Assembly (NCBI GenBank): GCA_050084985.1
Contig: JBITNC010000001.1
Span: 1,984,001 to 2,048,000, forward strand
Direction of reading: 5' to 3'
Origin: Nageia nagi
Lineage: Eukaryota > Pinophyta
Length of the DNA stretch: 64,000 bases
The translations under genes and the position numbers were made by a program. Below, piece after piece: positions 1 through 11,515 of the stretch. The notes beneath the pieces were generated by a model that saw nothing but the letters and a program-made list of their open reading frames with translations, had not been told where the DNA came from and ran no database searches. Position 1 is the stretch's first letter, and each line of letters opens with the position of its first letter.

Positions 1-80
1 GCAGTGCCAACTCGACAATAACAATCGATGGTGTCGATGAGCAGTGTCAACCCGATAGCATTAGCCAATGGTGTCAACCT
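1..80. repeat. Two 40-bp imperfect direct repeats at the left edge
   Basis: Bases 1-40 and 41-80 align as two copies of a 40-bp unit. Both begin gcagtg-caac-cga and carry atggtgtc near the end. A third copy cannot be recognised after 80, so this may be the tail of an array that starts outside the window. Confidence 0.45.
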
Positions 81-779
81 AGTTGCACTTCATGTCGTTG
101 TCGTATTGGAAATTGGACATCATCAAACTTGAACTTGACTTCAAGATCCAACCTCAAAACTAACTTTTCACACTCTCTACTCAGAAACATAACCGCAACC
201 GCATTCCATACCAAACGTGACCGCATTATAGTAAATGCAACCAGACAAGAGACCATGTTCATGTCAACCTGTTTGCATCTCGCCTTGTTGTCGTTCCGAT
301 TGCAAGTAAGATTTTGATCAATTAGACAGCAAAAAATTGAGTTTGGCCTGACTGTATCTATGACTATTCTAGGAAGCTGAAATGCCGTGAAGTTGAATCG
401 ACTAAATATGGAATGCCAATGGTCATGGTAGTGAATCGTTAACTTTAATGGAATTGACTTGTACCTAACTTTGAGGGTAATGGAGGACTCGAGAGTTCTA
501 AGAGCTATTTTTGCAGACTATTGGTTGATTGTTTGTAGCCCTTCTAAGATTGTATTTTTGTCTTGGATCATTAAACAAGGCCTAGAGCTGAATTGAAAGT
601 GGATATTTCCCCACATTAGTGTTTACCACTATAAATCATTTGTCTCTATTGTGTGAATTAATTATATCATTGTTTTATCAGTAGTTAATCGGATTTGCAC
701 TTGAGATTGTCAATTGGAAATAGATAATCCATAATTGTTAGTAATAGTCAAAATATGGCTATCCATTACAGATCAAAAA
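81..779. other. No gene recognised
   Basis: The open frames here are about 60 codons long on opposite strands and match no family I know. No splice-supported exon, RNA gene or repeat is apparent. The right end may be unrecognisable 3' sequence of the LINE that follows. Confidence 0.4.
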
Positions 780-1620
780 AGAGTCAAATGCATCCATCAA
801 ATCATGTAGGCCCTGTATTGTGTGAGAAAGTAGAACTATATCATCGAACTCATCTCAAGGTGTGTGGTCTCTAGGATGGACTCTAGTTCGTCAATGTAAA
901 GCCCAAAATAAGTTGATGTGAGAGGGCAACCTTGCTTCACTCTAATCATGTTGAGAATGTTGTCTAAGAGGACCTCAACGGTATGGACTCAACCTGATAG
1001 AGTCTTGTAGAGAGTCACGATGGGTAAGAGGGCAATCTCAGGAACTCCCAAGCGTCGAAGTATTTCCATGAGCCTATGTCGCAGAACTATGTCAAAGGCC
1101 TTTCTAAAGTCTACAAAGCAGCAAAAGACAAGTCTTCTAGAATTTGGCCTCTTTAATAACCACGTTGATAGTGAAAATATGATCTAAAGTGAAATAATTT
1201 CTATGAAAACCTACCTGACCGCCTGCTTTGAACCCTCTTAGGGCCATATGGGAGATGTAGTCCTCTAGGATGGTGCATATAACTTGGCCAAGGTATGGTT
1301 GATCATGATAGTGCAGTAACTGCTCAATTCATTACGATCACCAGATAGTTGAGAGAAAACTAGAGCATATGATATTGTTAAAGAGCTTAGAGAAGATGGA
1401 GGGGAGAGTGAAATTGGCATACTTCAAGAATTCAACGTCAAGGTTCTCAATATCTAGGGCTTTGCCTTGATTAAGTCCATGGATTGCATTGTGGACAAGG
1501 GGTGGGGAGATGTCTGAAGGGGGGGCATGAGATGAGGAGGGATGGATTTTGGCTAGGAACATTGTAGAGATGAGGCATACTCTTTCCAAGCTTGGAGGTT
1601 GATGGAGCTTGAATGTGTTT
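780..1620 (-). mobile_element. LINE (non-LTR) reverse-transcriptase relic
   Basis: The minus strand encodes a broken LINE reverse transcriptase, read from high to low coordinates. First comes a block ending in an EFLKYA-like segment (about 1430-1560). Next is a 'QVGFHRNYFTLDHIFTI' block near 1200, then 'CCFVDFRKAFDIVLRHRL' around 1080-1130. After that come an 'RVKQGCPLTSTYFGLYIDEL' block near 900-950 and an 'FDDIVLLSHT' block near 815-845. That last block corresponds to the F/YADD catalytic box, with one residue lost from it. Several frameshifts and stops separate the blocks, and no endonuclease domain or poly(A) tail could be defined. The element is 5'-truncated and dead. The subclade is not determined. 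Confidence 0.8.
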
Positions 1621-1915
1621 TTTTGGTAAAAAAGAGTGCCAAGTGAATTCTCCTAAGAGATGCGGCTCTCGTAAGGGAGTAAGGGAGATACATAACTAGT
1701 GTGCATGGGTGTTAATTCCCTACAACCAAGTCATAGGGGATAAACAATCACTGACTAAGAAGACAACTCCTCCTAATCCTCGACCTCAAGGATTTGTAGC
1801 CTAAGAGAGGAGGAAGCCCCTTAACAAGGCTCTCATGTGTCTCAATGAAGGAGTATCAAGTCAGTCTAGTGGATGATGTCTCGAATTGAACTTGGAGAAG
1901 ACCAAAGCATAACAC

Positions 1916-2066
1916 TAGCTTAGTTATCTTAGACATATATCTAAAAATGTTGAAAGGTATCAATCTCGAGGCACGTATCTCCTTTCCTTGGAAGAGTGAT
2001 TTCCAAGATGCCTCGAGATTGATACCTCTCCACGTTTTTAGATATATATTTGAGATATCTAAGCTA
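1916..2066. repeat. Inverted repeat with 58-bp arms (hairpin or MITE-like)
   Basis: The left arm 1916-1973 and right arm 2009-2066 are reverse complements with few mismatches. The innermost part (ggtatcaatctcgaggca and its complement) pairs perfectly. The spacer is 35 bp. Transcribed, it would fold into a long stem-loop. It could be a small foldback transposon or a miRNA-like precursor; no flanking duplication was identified. Confidence 0.75.
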
Positions 2067-2877
2067 CTTATTTAAATAGTACTTATACTATATGCCAAAT
2101 TTACACAAAAAAATTACCTATCCATATTAGTAAATGATTTCAACAATAACTTATTTAAGTTTGAAACAAATATATAACATATCACAAAATATTAATGACA
2201 TAATCAAATGAAAGTACATTACTGAAAGAAATATTTGACTCGTTACAATATCTATGTGACACCACGCATCCTAAAACATCACATATACTTTTTCAAAACC
2301 TTTTTTATCATTTTAATATTTTTATTTAATTTATCTAACAATAAATAAATTACATGTAAAACTCCTTAATAAGTTTTGTAACCCACTCATATTCTCTAAT
2401 TAAAACATCCAAATCCCCCTAAAGCAAGAAGAATTAAATCATGACTTAAGCTTTCGATATCACAAACCTTCCACCGCTTATCCTTGAATACGGATTTTGT
2501 TTTAAATCGAAAAATGTGAATACTTGTGGGCTTGGATGGAGTCTTTTGAACTTTTTGGTTTGATATACTTCTTGGCTAGTCTTTATAATTAATATCATAT
2601 AATTTTCGAAAAGCATATCCCAATAGAAAATAAAAATCTATACGCATATATGTCTTCATCATTATTTTCGAGTGATACAAGAGTAGTGATAACTGGAATA
2701 AATAACTTACAAAATTGCACAATTATTGCAAGTTTGAATAGCTTGGATAATGTGCCTCCGTCAGTTTAAGAAATTCTACCACAACACGAAGAGATCCATC
2801 TCATCAAAAATGAAGTCTTCACGATTGTGCTCTAAAGTCATGATGTTGCCGTACAAATAAAGTTCGGTGTTTACATA
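2067..2877. other. AT-rich intergenic sequence, no gene recognised
   Basis: This is AT-rich DNA without an open frame worth reporting. It lies downstream (minus-strand sense) of the LBD-like exon, so it could include that gene's 3' flank. No polyadenylation signal can be assigned with confidence. Confidence 0.4.
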
Positions 2878-3117
2878 TCAAGTGGAGAGAAGGGACAAAA
2901 GTTGCTCATATTTCTCACACGTAGTATCCAAATTCGATGGAATGGCTGCTAATTGAGATTCCAGCTCTTCAATTCGCTTATGAAGCGGTTGGACTCCACT
3001 TCCGCAGCCATGTATAGGACCATTGAGTCTGATGGTGGATTCATATACGATGTTATTCACTGCATCTTCTCCCTTCTTGCTCGGAATATCCTCCAACACA
3101 ACACAAGCCCACATCAC
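2878..3117 (-). pseudogene. LOB-domain (LBD) transcription-factor remnant, C-terminal half of the domain
   Basis: The minus-strand frame encodes 'KGEDAVNNIVYES', then 'RLNGPIHGCGSG', then an amphipathic 'LHKRIEELESQLAAI' stretch. In LBD proteins the end of the GAS block reads like REDAV-S-VYEA, followed by R-DPVYGC-G and a leucine-zipper-like coiled coil, so order and spacing match. LBD proteins are plant-specific nuclear DNA-binding regulators of organ boundaries. The N-terminal zinc block (CX2CX6CX3C) and most of the GAS block are absent. Only an open stretch without them continues upstream to about 3180. Conserved positions are altered (P-I-H in place of P-V-Y). The frame ends at a stop at 2878-2880. 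It is either a truncated pseudogene or a last exon whose first exon is not recognisable nearby. The listed start is a GTG in the frame, not a proven initiator. Confidence 0.6.
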
Positions 3118-3180
3118 AAGTATTGTGGTAGCGGTAGCAAAATTAACAGTAGAAAATATTAGAGAGAGAAATGAATGAAT

Positions 3181-6100
3181 TGCAATTTGTTTTGTGATAT
3201 GGAGTTGCTAAAATGTTTCTTTTATATATTAAATATTTATTACAATTAACATAGTCGGTTGATTATTAGAATCTCATAAAATCAAATATAGTCTACCCTT
3301 ATTTACAGTTAGACAAAGGATGCGACAAATTGGCTCTCCTAGCCCCTCTGCTATTGTAAAATGCCTCTCGAAGTAATTACAATTCCAAACTGAGTGATCA
3401 ATGAGAGCCTCAAAGTGGGCTCCTATTAGTGCAATTTAGAAGATGAAGAAGAGAAGGATGTAGGAGGCCAAGCTTGGTCCAACCTGATGGTTGTGACTCT
3501 ATAATCAAAGCATGGCAATTCCTCATGACAGCCCATTTGCACACCTTTCTAGCATCCTAAACTGCCTTTCTGGTAGAAGAGAGTTCCTGAGATTGCATTT
3601 GTGTGAGGTCTTCGTCAACAAAGTTGCAATCTAGGAGGGAGGGTAGGATCTTTTTAGCTCTAAGTTTAGAGAGTCTATGTTCAGTAGAAAGCCACTGAAC
3701 AATGAAAGACGAGTCTTTCCCAATGCACACTTTGTAAATGGAGGTGCATGGCATATTTTAGGTATCATGGATGAAATGTTGTACAGTCTCAAAAGGATTG
3801 TTCCCTGATGTCAATCCTTTAATACAAAGGTTGAGGGACTTATGTTGCCTATGTCGTTCTTCTTCAAAGTTTTCATTTACTATTGTTGCAATAAGGGGGC
3901 AGGTTTGTCTCCATTGCCCTTAATCACCTTTGCCCATGATGAATTGTGTATATGTAATTGTTGGGCAAGAGACGATTGATGTCTTTGTTGTTGTGTACTT
4001 TCACTTCGAAGAGAAGAGAGTTTTCTTGTAAAATGAGAATGGGAGGTTTGGAGGACAGCTCTTCCTGCAGTGCAACGATATCAGCAAAGAGAAAGAGAAT
4101 AAACCAAAGAAACCTGAGAGTCCAAATTCTTGATACACAAATCTTGTTCTGTTAGCTGAAATTGCAAAGAGAAGATAAGTGTCTGCTGCTCTAAGTTTGC
4201 AGTAAAGAGGGAGGCCAATTGCTTGAGGAAATTCTGGTTCAATTTTTCCATATCCAGGAGACATCGAGTGAGCATAACATAACAGATCTGGAGCTTGGAG
4301 GAGGTTCCTGCACTCTTGCACTTGCTCATTGGTGTGAGTGGGGAAAGCCTTCCCCCAGGTGGAGAACCCATGTGAATTTATGTTACCAAAAACTGTCTTC
4401 AGTCTACAATATTGAGACAAAAAATAGTGAAATTGTCTACAGCCTATGTGAAACTGTCTGCAATGGTATGTTGAAACGGACAGTCTGCACCTATGAAGAG
4501 ATGAAGACTGTATAAAATAAGATGCATAAGAGTTTTCCCTGTTGAACAAAAAATTCAACATATCTCTACAAAAACAAATGGAGGTCTTTCCTCGTAGTAT
4601 CTAGACCCACATCCATAGAAACCAACAACTATCTCTTAGGTAACGAAACCCGGGAACATACCCGGGAACAGACAATGTAAGCTCAAGCTGTGAGCACGGA
4701 CGAGGTTGCAACACCCAAGCGATGGAGTCTCAGGGGGACTGGCGCAGTTCAAACAAAATTGCGAGGTGTTCAAGATACCTCTTCACCTAACAAAAGACGC
4801 CTGGTCTGAGAAGCCCTCGCATGCGTAGAATCATGTCGGCAAAAAAAGTTGAGATGCAAGAGGTGTTGGTAATGATGCCAAGCGAAGATCAGTCGATGTA
4901 CATTAGTTGTTGGAAATGAGCTTCTAGATATCAATGGGGTGGTCTGAGAAGCAGACGAACGGCTCCCCGAAGATAACACAAAAAACAAACCCTCACGTGC
5001 CTACAACCACGTAGGTCGAGGTGCAGACAATGCTGGTTAAAACTGGGCACAGGGCGAAGATCAGACAACGTGAAGGAGATTAGTCAGGGTGATTCAACAA
5101 GAAGTGGAGTCAGGCTACAAAATGCAGGCGGAGTCCAGATTTTACAAGCTCAGAACCGAAACATTCGAAAAAGCGCAAGTCGAAAACGCGAGTCAACGCT
5201 AGGACAAGGTTGAATGGGCATCAAACCCCCGCAAAGGCAAACGGAGTCAAGGTGCAGGGACGTGAGTGGGGAGCGGGAGAATAATTCAAATCAAAATCCA
5301 AATTCAAAATTGCCAAGGTACATCAGGTTGGTAGATCCAACCCTTCAAGATATGGTAGTCTCGCAATCCATGGAACATACTCTAAGCTGGAATATAATAA
5401 ACACAAAAGATGATGCAATCATCGATATGTAAGAAATCTTGAGCACAGAAAGCAAATTTGGAGTTTGAGGGGTTGTGCATAGAATCATATCCCATAGCCC
5501 ATGGTCAATATAAAGCACCAGTAATATACTTCATCGACACATTTCATGCAAGAATCCTTCTTTATATTCAACATATCGATTGTGCAAGGTGGCAAGTAAA
5601 TATTGGTTTTGTTTTATGGATAAAAGACTTTGCATAAAATTACATATTATAGAGACTTCGAATAAATTTGCACATTATGAACGTAAAGACAATAGTAAAA
5701 CCTTCCATACTTCTTCAACAAAACTTGGAATTCAAGGCACTAAGAAGCATCAGGTTTTTAGTTATCGCAAGGCTTAAAACAATATTAATCTACTTAATGT
5801 GAATTTCTTGAACACTGGAAAAGCCTACCTATACATGATCAACCAAGGAGTGTCGATTGTGCAGTATACACAGAAGCAGCTAACATTCAGAGAAGGAATG
5901 TTGAATTTAAAATTCATTTATATCCAACAACTAGTCGTCAACCCCCAAAGAAGAGAAGCCAAACATAAGAGCAGAAAAATAAGCCTCTTGAAGAAGGTCA
6001 GCTAATAGAAGAAGCTCCTGCTGCCAAAACAAAAGTGTGACTCATAAAGACAAAGAGGAAACCTTCCACTCAGAAATGTATGTAGAAGGTAGTGCCCTTC

Positions 6101-7041
6101 ATGATAGATAGTTGGAGGCTGAAACACATGATTTTTGCAGATGTTCTAAGGAGGTTGAAATCGCCAACAACACAGCATCCACAGACATATGCAATCGAGC
6201 AGTTAAATAGTAGCTGAATGATGGAGATCACAAATTGCCATCAAACTTTCAAATGTGGGGTACTTTGTGATGTGTTCTCATTAGATATTTGTAATGTTTT
6301 ACTAGGACAAATTTACATATAAAATCAATATGCCTTTTACGAAGCAAGGCCTTCAAGAGGCTGCAGTACAGAATACCAGATGTGAAGTTTTGCGCCAAGA
6401 GGACTCTAATCAGTTCTACTGAGGTTGTGCCCATGGGAAAAAGAAACAAAAAATACAAAATGTTAAGGACAATAATAAAAGATTTTTCAACAAAAACAGT
6501 AATAGTCTCAGAAGTTGCAACAGTTCCTAAAATTGCCTTTGGCGAAAGTGATATGCAATATCAGTCTATTGATTGGGCAGACCCATTTCCAAAACGACTG
6601 ATCCATGAAAAAGCTACAAAAGATTTTAAGAATATGTTGATTTGTCAATGTAATAGGATCAAATGCATATGATGGTAAGATCTTCCTATCTGCCACCAGA
6701 TTCACTTGAGGTACACAAAAGAAATTGGTTTCAAGCTATTGAAGCAAATGGGATATGAAGAAAAGCCAGATTTGGAAATGGAAAGCCAGGCACCAAAAGT
6801 GCCATTGAGGCAGAACAGAAGCCAAGGACATTGTTCTCGGATATATATGGAATCATCATTGTGTCAGAAAGAACAATGAATAAAGTCAATGTTAAGATCT
6901 TCATACTCATCCCATATGTGGAAAGCATAATCATAGGAGTTATACATGTTTGTTTCATTTAGTCACTAGTCAACCATCATCACATTCAATAAAGATGCTT
7001 TTGATGCACCACACTAACCAAAAAAGATGATTCATTCATTT
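3181..7041. other. Intergenic sequence, no supported gene
   Basis: This stretch of about 3.9 kb has scattered open frames. The longest is 186 codons on the minus strand at 4001-4561. None matches a family I recognise, and none shows plant exon structure. Bases 4640-5270 are richer in G+C and may be an unclassified repeat. A plus-strand stretch near 6380-6670 has a faint retrotransposon gag-pol flavour that I cannot support. The right end (6960-7041) would be the 3' flank of the coiled-coil gene. Confidence 0.35.
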
Positions 7042-9096
7042 TCAACAAACCAACACACCTGAACTTTTCTTTATAACCATAACTAACTGCTCTTCAAGTT
7101 GCTGCTTCTCTGCCATAAGGAGAGCAATATGCTCTTTCTCTGCAGCTAGTTTTTGTTGTTCTTCTTGCCGCAATCTCACTGCTTCCTAAACATAAGCCAA
7201 CATCTCATATCCTTTGTTGAAAATTTGAATTCAGAAGAGTTGATTGCAAGTTAGGTGCAATATACAACCTGCAATTCAACCTTTATGCTCCCCAATTCCT
7301 GTTCTATGGCTCTCAAGTGTTCTGGACTAACAGAAGCTGATGGAATGTTACTACTCTGTTCTAGCTCTTGTTGCCGTTGCAGAAAATTTAGCTCTGCTCT
7401 TAAAGCTGCAGCATCTTCTTCAGCCTGTAGGGAAGACTATAACAGCTCAACTGAGGCAGAAAAAAAAAGCAATACACAGATTCAATCAATGAAAGAGTAC
7501 ATAGTCCTGATAAAATGAAAAGAACAAAGGTGACCTTATATTGCTCTTCCTCAACTTCCCTGAGACGCCTTTTTATTGCTCGAAGCTGTGCTGATAGATC
7601 CTCCTGAGGTAAAAATTGAAGGTTTGAATATCAAGACGTCTATTCTATATCCAATATATTTAAAGGAAAAATAAGAATAAAATAAGACTGATCTACCCGT
7701 GCTGTGATTGCAGCATCTTTCTCCATAGATGCATCCTGAAAAGCCTTCCTTAATGAAGGCAACTCACGCTCTTCCTGCAACAAGGAAATAGAAAAACTAT
7801 CATTCCATTTTTCATTTCATTTAATAATATCAATATGAAATTTGAGAAAATTTGATAAATGAAACAACATTTTCTTCATTACCATGTTCTTTAATTGTTT
7901 CTCAAATGAGTTCCGCTCTATTTCCATTTCCTCCAGCTGCCATTACAAGGAGAAGATTTAAGAAACATAGGAAAAATTAAAAACAAAAGTGGATATTCAA
8001 TCAAATTTGAGCACCATGCATGCCGTGTTATGAAAACAATCAAGATTAGCAGCCCTCAAAAGTTGTTCTCCAAATGTAAGTATAACCACATACCAATCAA
8101 GATAACACCAGAGATCAATTCTAATACTCAAAAAGGAATACCTTTGATGCAAAGCTTTTGCTTTGCTCTCTATGTTCTGCAATCTGGGCTTCTAACTGCT
8201 TTATATATGTTAATAGGTCTTGGAAATCCCTCTGTACATGAAATCGAACTGTAAGTAATATACATTACAAATGGTAGATTTTGGATAACATCATACTGAA
8301 AAATAGTAATGAACTTGACTGTTAGTCCCTATTTAGTTCTTGCTCTAGAAAACTACTCTTCAGACTAAACTGTGATGGAAAAGAAACACAAAGTTTTGAT
8401 GTTCATAATAGTCAGTTAGGATTCATGAAGGATGCCATCAAGTAAAAAAGAAGCCATACCTCATTAGATTGGTTTCCAATCCAAGAAACACTTTCCTCTA
8501 TGCCGCTCCCAGTGTTCTGGATCCCTGATGAAGAAAAGATGACTGTTAGGATTATTCAATAAATTTTGCACTTCATCATCCGCTGCATCAAATAGTCAAA
8601 AAAAAGATTACAAATGAATGATTCAGTAACGAATTGAAGAGCACCAATGGACTATATTATCAACAAAAATGTGTACAGAGATGTCACTGAACACAAATAT
8701 AGCCATAGATAAGGTAGGAAGAAAAAGGTTCCTTTTTATAATTCAAGAACAAGAGCTATGCTCATTCTATGCAACAGTGAACATGACCAAGATATTGGTG
8801 AGAAGATAGCAGAAAGCATTGACCACATCACACGAATTCACTAACCAAATCAGTTTCGAAGCAAGTACTTTATCAGTTAGATTTAAAATATTTCAAAATG
8901 TCCCTGCCCTTGGAAGCATTCCCCTCACATACACACAAATCCCCATGCCTAAGTCAGGAGATGCTTTACGCACTGTTGAAGCTCTTGCATATTTGTCAAA
9001 GAAACACCGGTACACACCTTGTGAGTTTGAGATCCTGGGGTCTGTAGCTGCAGAAGCCTTCCTATCTGCTGCCTTCTTTTGCCGAATTTCTTCCAA
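7042..9096 (-). CDS. Multi-exon plant coiled-coil protein gene, eight exons visible
   Basis: Eight minus-strand exons read without a stop and are joined by GT-AG introns: 9018-9096, 8460-8524, 8142-8231, 7883-7936, 7697-7774, 7535-7603, 7269-7424 and 7042-7185. Phases agree at every junction (exon 1 ends in phase 1, exon 2 restores it, all others are phase 0). The joined frame is 245 codons including TGA at 7042-7044. The product is charged and heptad-like: 'QLEEIRQKKAADRKASA' first, then 'LTYIKQLEAQIAEHREQ', 'EEVEEEQY'-type and 'EEDAAALRAELNFLQRQQ' segments, ending in 'LMAEKQQLEEQL'. That suggests an elongated coiled coil like plant golgin- or kinectin-like proteins; the exact family is not recognised. 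An ATG at 9108-9106 is in frame but sits just upstream of the likely acceptor, so the true N-terminus is probably in an upstream exon. A strong donor at about 7058 could replace the stop and lead to further exons, but none was found below 7042. It looks functional or only recently lost. Confidence 0.72.
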
Positions 9097-9149
9097 CTGA
9101 ACTTTCATTTACACAAGATTCACAAAGTAAACAAACATGGAAAACGCAA

Positions 9150-9860
9150 GACATAGAAAAATTAAGCCACTTTAAGAGCCACAGAAACATGCTGGTTTAG
9201 AAATTTAAAAAAAAAAAAACATACATCTAAGTAGACAACACAAAGTAGAAACATCCTATTCAACAAAAATTTAAAAATTCACAATACCTGTAAGTTTTAA
9301 TACCATTCATCATTTGGTTCAGCAAACACAAAGAGGCCTTCCTTATTGTAGTTAAGGGTTAAATGAGTGCTACAAATTCACACAATTACAAACAAAGCAA
9401 AGAAAAAGATCACAGCAATTAACCTTTTCTTCCTTCCCGTCTACTCCATTGTGATGATGATGATGCTGACATTGGCAAGAAGGATGATGATAATGACAAT
9501 AAAGGAAACGAGTGTTTCTGAATGTGGTCTACAATTGAAGCAGACATTGCCGGGCAAGCAGGTCAAGTTCAACCCAGGCAATATTAGGGTGGGGTCTCAT
9601 GCACAGAACAGCATCTCCAGTTTTTACAATGCAACAGGTCCCATGGATATTAAAAAAAACACTGTTATTATAATAAATAAATGTTCACTGTAAAAGTGGG
9701 ACTGGCAGTTTACACGGTCAGAGAGTTTAAGCAGTCACTCAAGCAGGCCATTACAAATGTTTGAATACCATGTGGCAGGTTTTGTATTTTTTTATTGAAT
9801 AATTTAACCAGTACATAATTATGTTTTTTATCCAACATGTGATCATTGAAATGTGTAAAC
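9150..9860. repeat. Diverged duplicate, copy 1
   Basis: Several landmarks recur in the same order at 11870-12830. They are an 'at-ccattcatcattt' block, a gatgatgat-rich stretch, a segment with gcagacattgcc-ggcaagcagg, a gggtggggtc block, and 'acaaatgttTgaataccatgtgg' followed by 'gtgatcattg'. Identity is modest, so both copies are old. In sense it lies between the first visible coding exon and the putative 5' exon, so it is probably intronic. Confidence 0.4.
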
Positions 9861-9899
9861 GGGCAATTACTCAATGCATTGTCCAAGCCAAGTTCATCA

Positions 9900-10462
9900 C
9901 TCCACCCCTCCACCTTGAATGCATCTTTTGGATTATCTTCAATGTTCATAGAATTGTAAGAAGTGGTGGCCTCCAAAGGCTCCCCTTTGTAGAAAAACTG
10001 GAACTCAAAAATAGCATCTTAAGAAGTGTTAGAGATAGTAACCTTTGAATGGTTGAGATTAACCACAAGTTGTCAGAGATCACTTAAGTGAGCAAGAGCG
10101 TTCAACTGTCTCTATAAACCATCAGCAGAGTGAGAGAGGAGGACCACATCGTCAGCAAAAAAAAGAAAAGCAAAAAATACATGATGAAGTAAACAACTGT
10201 CCTGTTTGACTCCGATGGTACTCTTGACAGAGTCAAAGAGGCCATGAGAAGTTTGAAATCAGCCAACCACCATCTCGTATAGCCTTGTAATAGCTATGAC
10301 AAGGGAATCAGAGATACCAATGTCACAAAGCTTCTGGAGAAGGAGAAACCTCAGAACAAAGTCAAAAGCCTTTCTGAAATCAACAAAACAGAAGATGACT
10401 CTGGAGGGACTGCTGGCAAGCGTCCTCAATAATAGCCCGAAGAGTAAAGATGTAGTCAATAG
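9900..10462 (-). mobile_element. LINE reverse-transcriptase relic inside the presumed intron
   Basis: The minus strand carries 'VIFCFVDFRKAFDFVLRFLL' near 10330-10400, the typical LINE fingers-palm block. The catalytic box 'FADDVVLLSH' lies at 10130-10159. Downstream are 'QLVVNLNHSKV' (about 10050-10080) and 'FEFQFFYKGEPLEATTSY' (about 9955-10010), the thumb-side blocks of plant LINEs. Stops and frameshifts break it up. It belongs to the same broad LINE group as the relic at 780-1620 but is a separate insertion. It lies in the same orientation as the coiled-coil gene, so it would be part of the primary transcript. Confidence 0.8.
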
Positions 10463-11212
10463 TCCACTATCTCTCCTAAATCCAGCCTACCCCACTGTCC
10501 TGAGCTCCCTGCACTCTTAGCTCTTCTGACAGCTTCATATACAGCAATTAAGCATATAGTTTGGTAAAAGTATGCCGAATCATAATAGTCCTTAGTTGTT
10601 TAAGTTAGAATTATCACCGGATTTGTGGATCACTTTATTGTTTTAATGCACATAAAATTTGTCAATGATACCTGCTGAGAAATTTAGTGGGGTTTCATAA
10701 AGGGAGCTTCCGCTACTATTTTTCTGCTGAAAATGAGTTGAAGCATTGGAAATAATACAACCAATATGCTCATCATGCAACATTCCATAATCAGTCCCGC
10801 CATATGAATACCTAAGGAAGGCTGTGATTGTGAGATGAGGTGGCACAAACAAATTGTCAGAAATAAGTGAAAGTCATAGTGGCATGTAATATCTACTTCC
10901 CCCATCAATTCATTGGAATTGGTAAAAACCGCATTAAGCATAATTCTTGTTTGCAGAATGAGCAGAATTGTTGAGTGCATCTCTGAGTTGGTGATTTAAG
11001 ATGACAGCAGCAAAAAGTATTGAAATAAGAAGCTGATAAGAAGAAGATATGGCATTCAACACATGATTGTTAAACTAGGTTGACATATGGATAGAAGATT
11101 TAATAAGCTCGGTGAAGAGATGAAGAAGATGAAAAGTGAACTCATGGAGAGCTCCAGTAAAGATTGTCAAGAAGGATGATCTTAAGAGTTGGAGCTCATA
11201 AAGCTAGCAAAT
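10463..11212. other. Non-coding, possibly further LINE 5' sequence
   Basis: Minus-strand frames of 69 and 98 codons at 10643-10980 overlap one another and match nothing I recognise. Because they lie upstream, in sense, of the LINE reverse transcriptase, they could be decayed endonuclease-side sequence. That is inference only. Confidence 0.3.
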
Positions 11213-11515
11213 GAATCATGGAGTACAGATCTAAAATGTGGGAGAGGGTTCATCTTTCAAACAACATGGGGTGCTAGAGAGCATGGAGATGCCGAGCTCA
11301 AATGAAACCCTTCTACTCTGTTTCTAGATGTGTACAAAGTGATTTGTTGGGATAAAAGATCATAGCACTAGTAAGATGAATCATAGAGCTCAGATTTGGA
11401 ATGAGGAAGAGTCTCATCTTTCAAACAACATGGGGTGTTGGAGGGCATCGGGTTGTCAGGCTTAAATTGAGCACCTCTTCACCATTTTTGGATATGCAGT
11501 GAAATGATTTGTTAA
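11213..11515. repeat. Imperfect tandem duplication, period about 164 bp
   Basis: Two adjacent copies share 'catctttcaaacaacatggg' at 11251 and 11415, and share flanking blocks such as atcat-gag-acagat and aa-tgatttgtt. The copies differ by scattered substitutions and small indels. No coding function is apparent. Confidence 0.65.

Noticed and set aside
4001-4561. 186-codon minus-strand open frame
   Set aside because: It overlaps equally open frames on both strands, has an unusual composition, shows no recognisable domain and has no splice signals at sensible places. It is likely a chance frame.
6382-6672. Possible gypsy gag-pol fragment ('IAFGESDMQYQS')
   Set aside because: The resemblance rests on a few residues, with no neighbouring protease or polymerase blocks.
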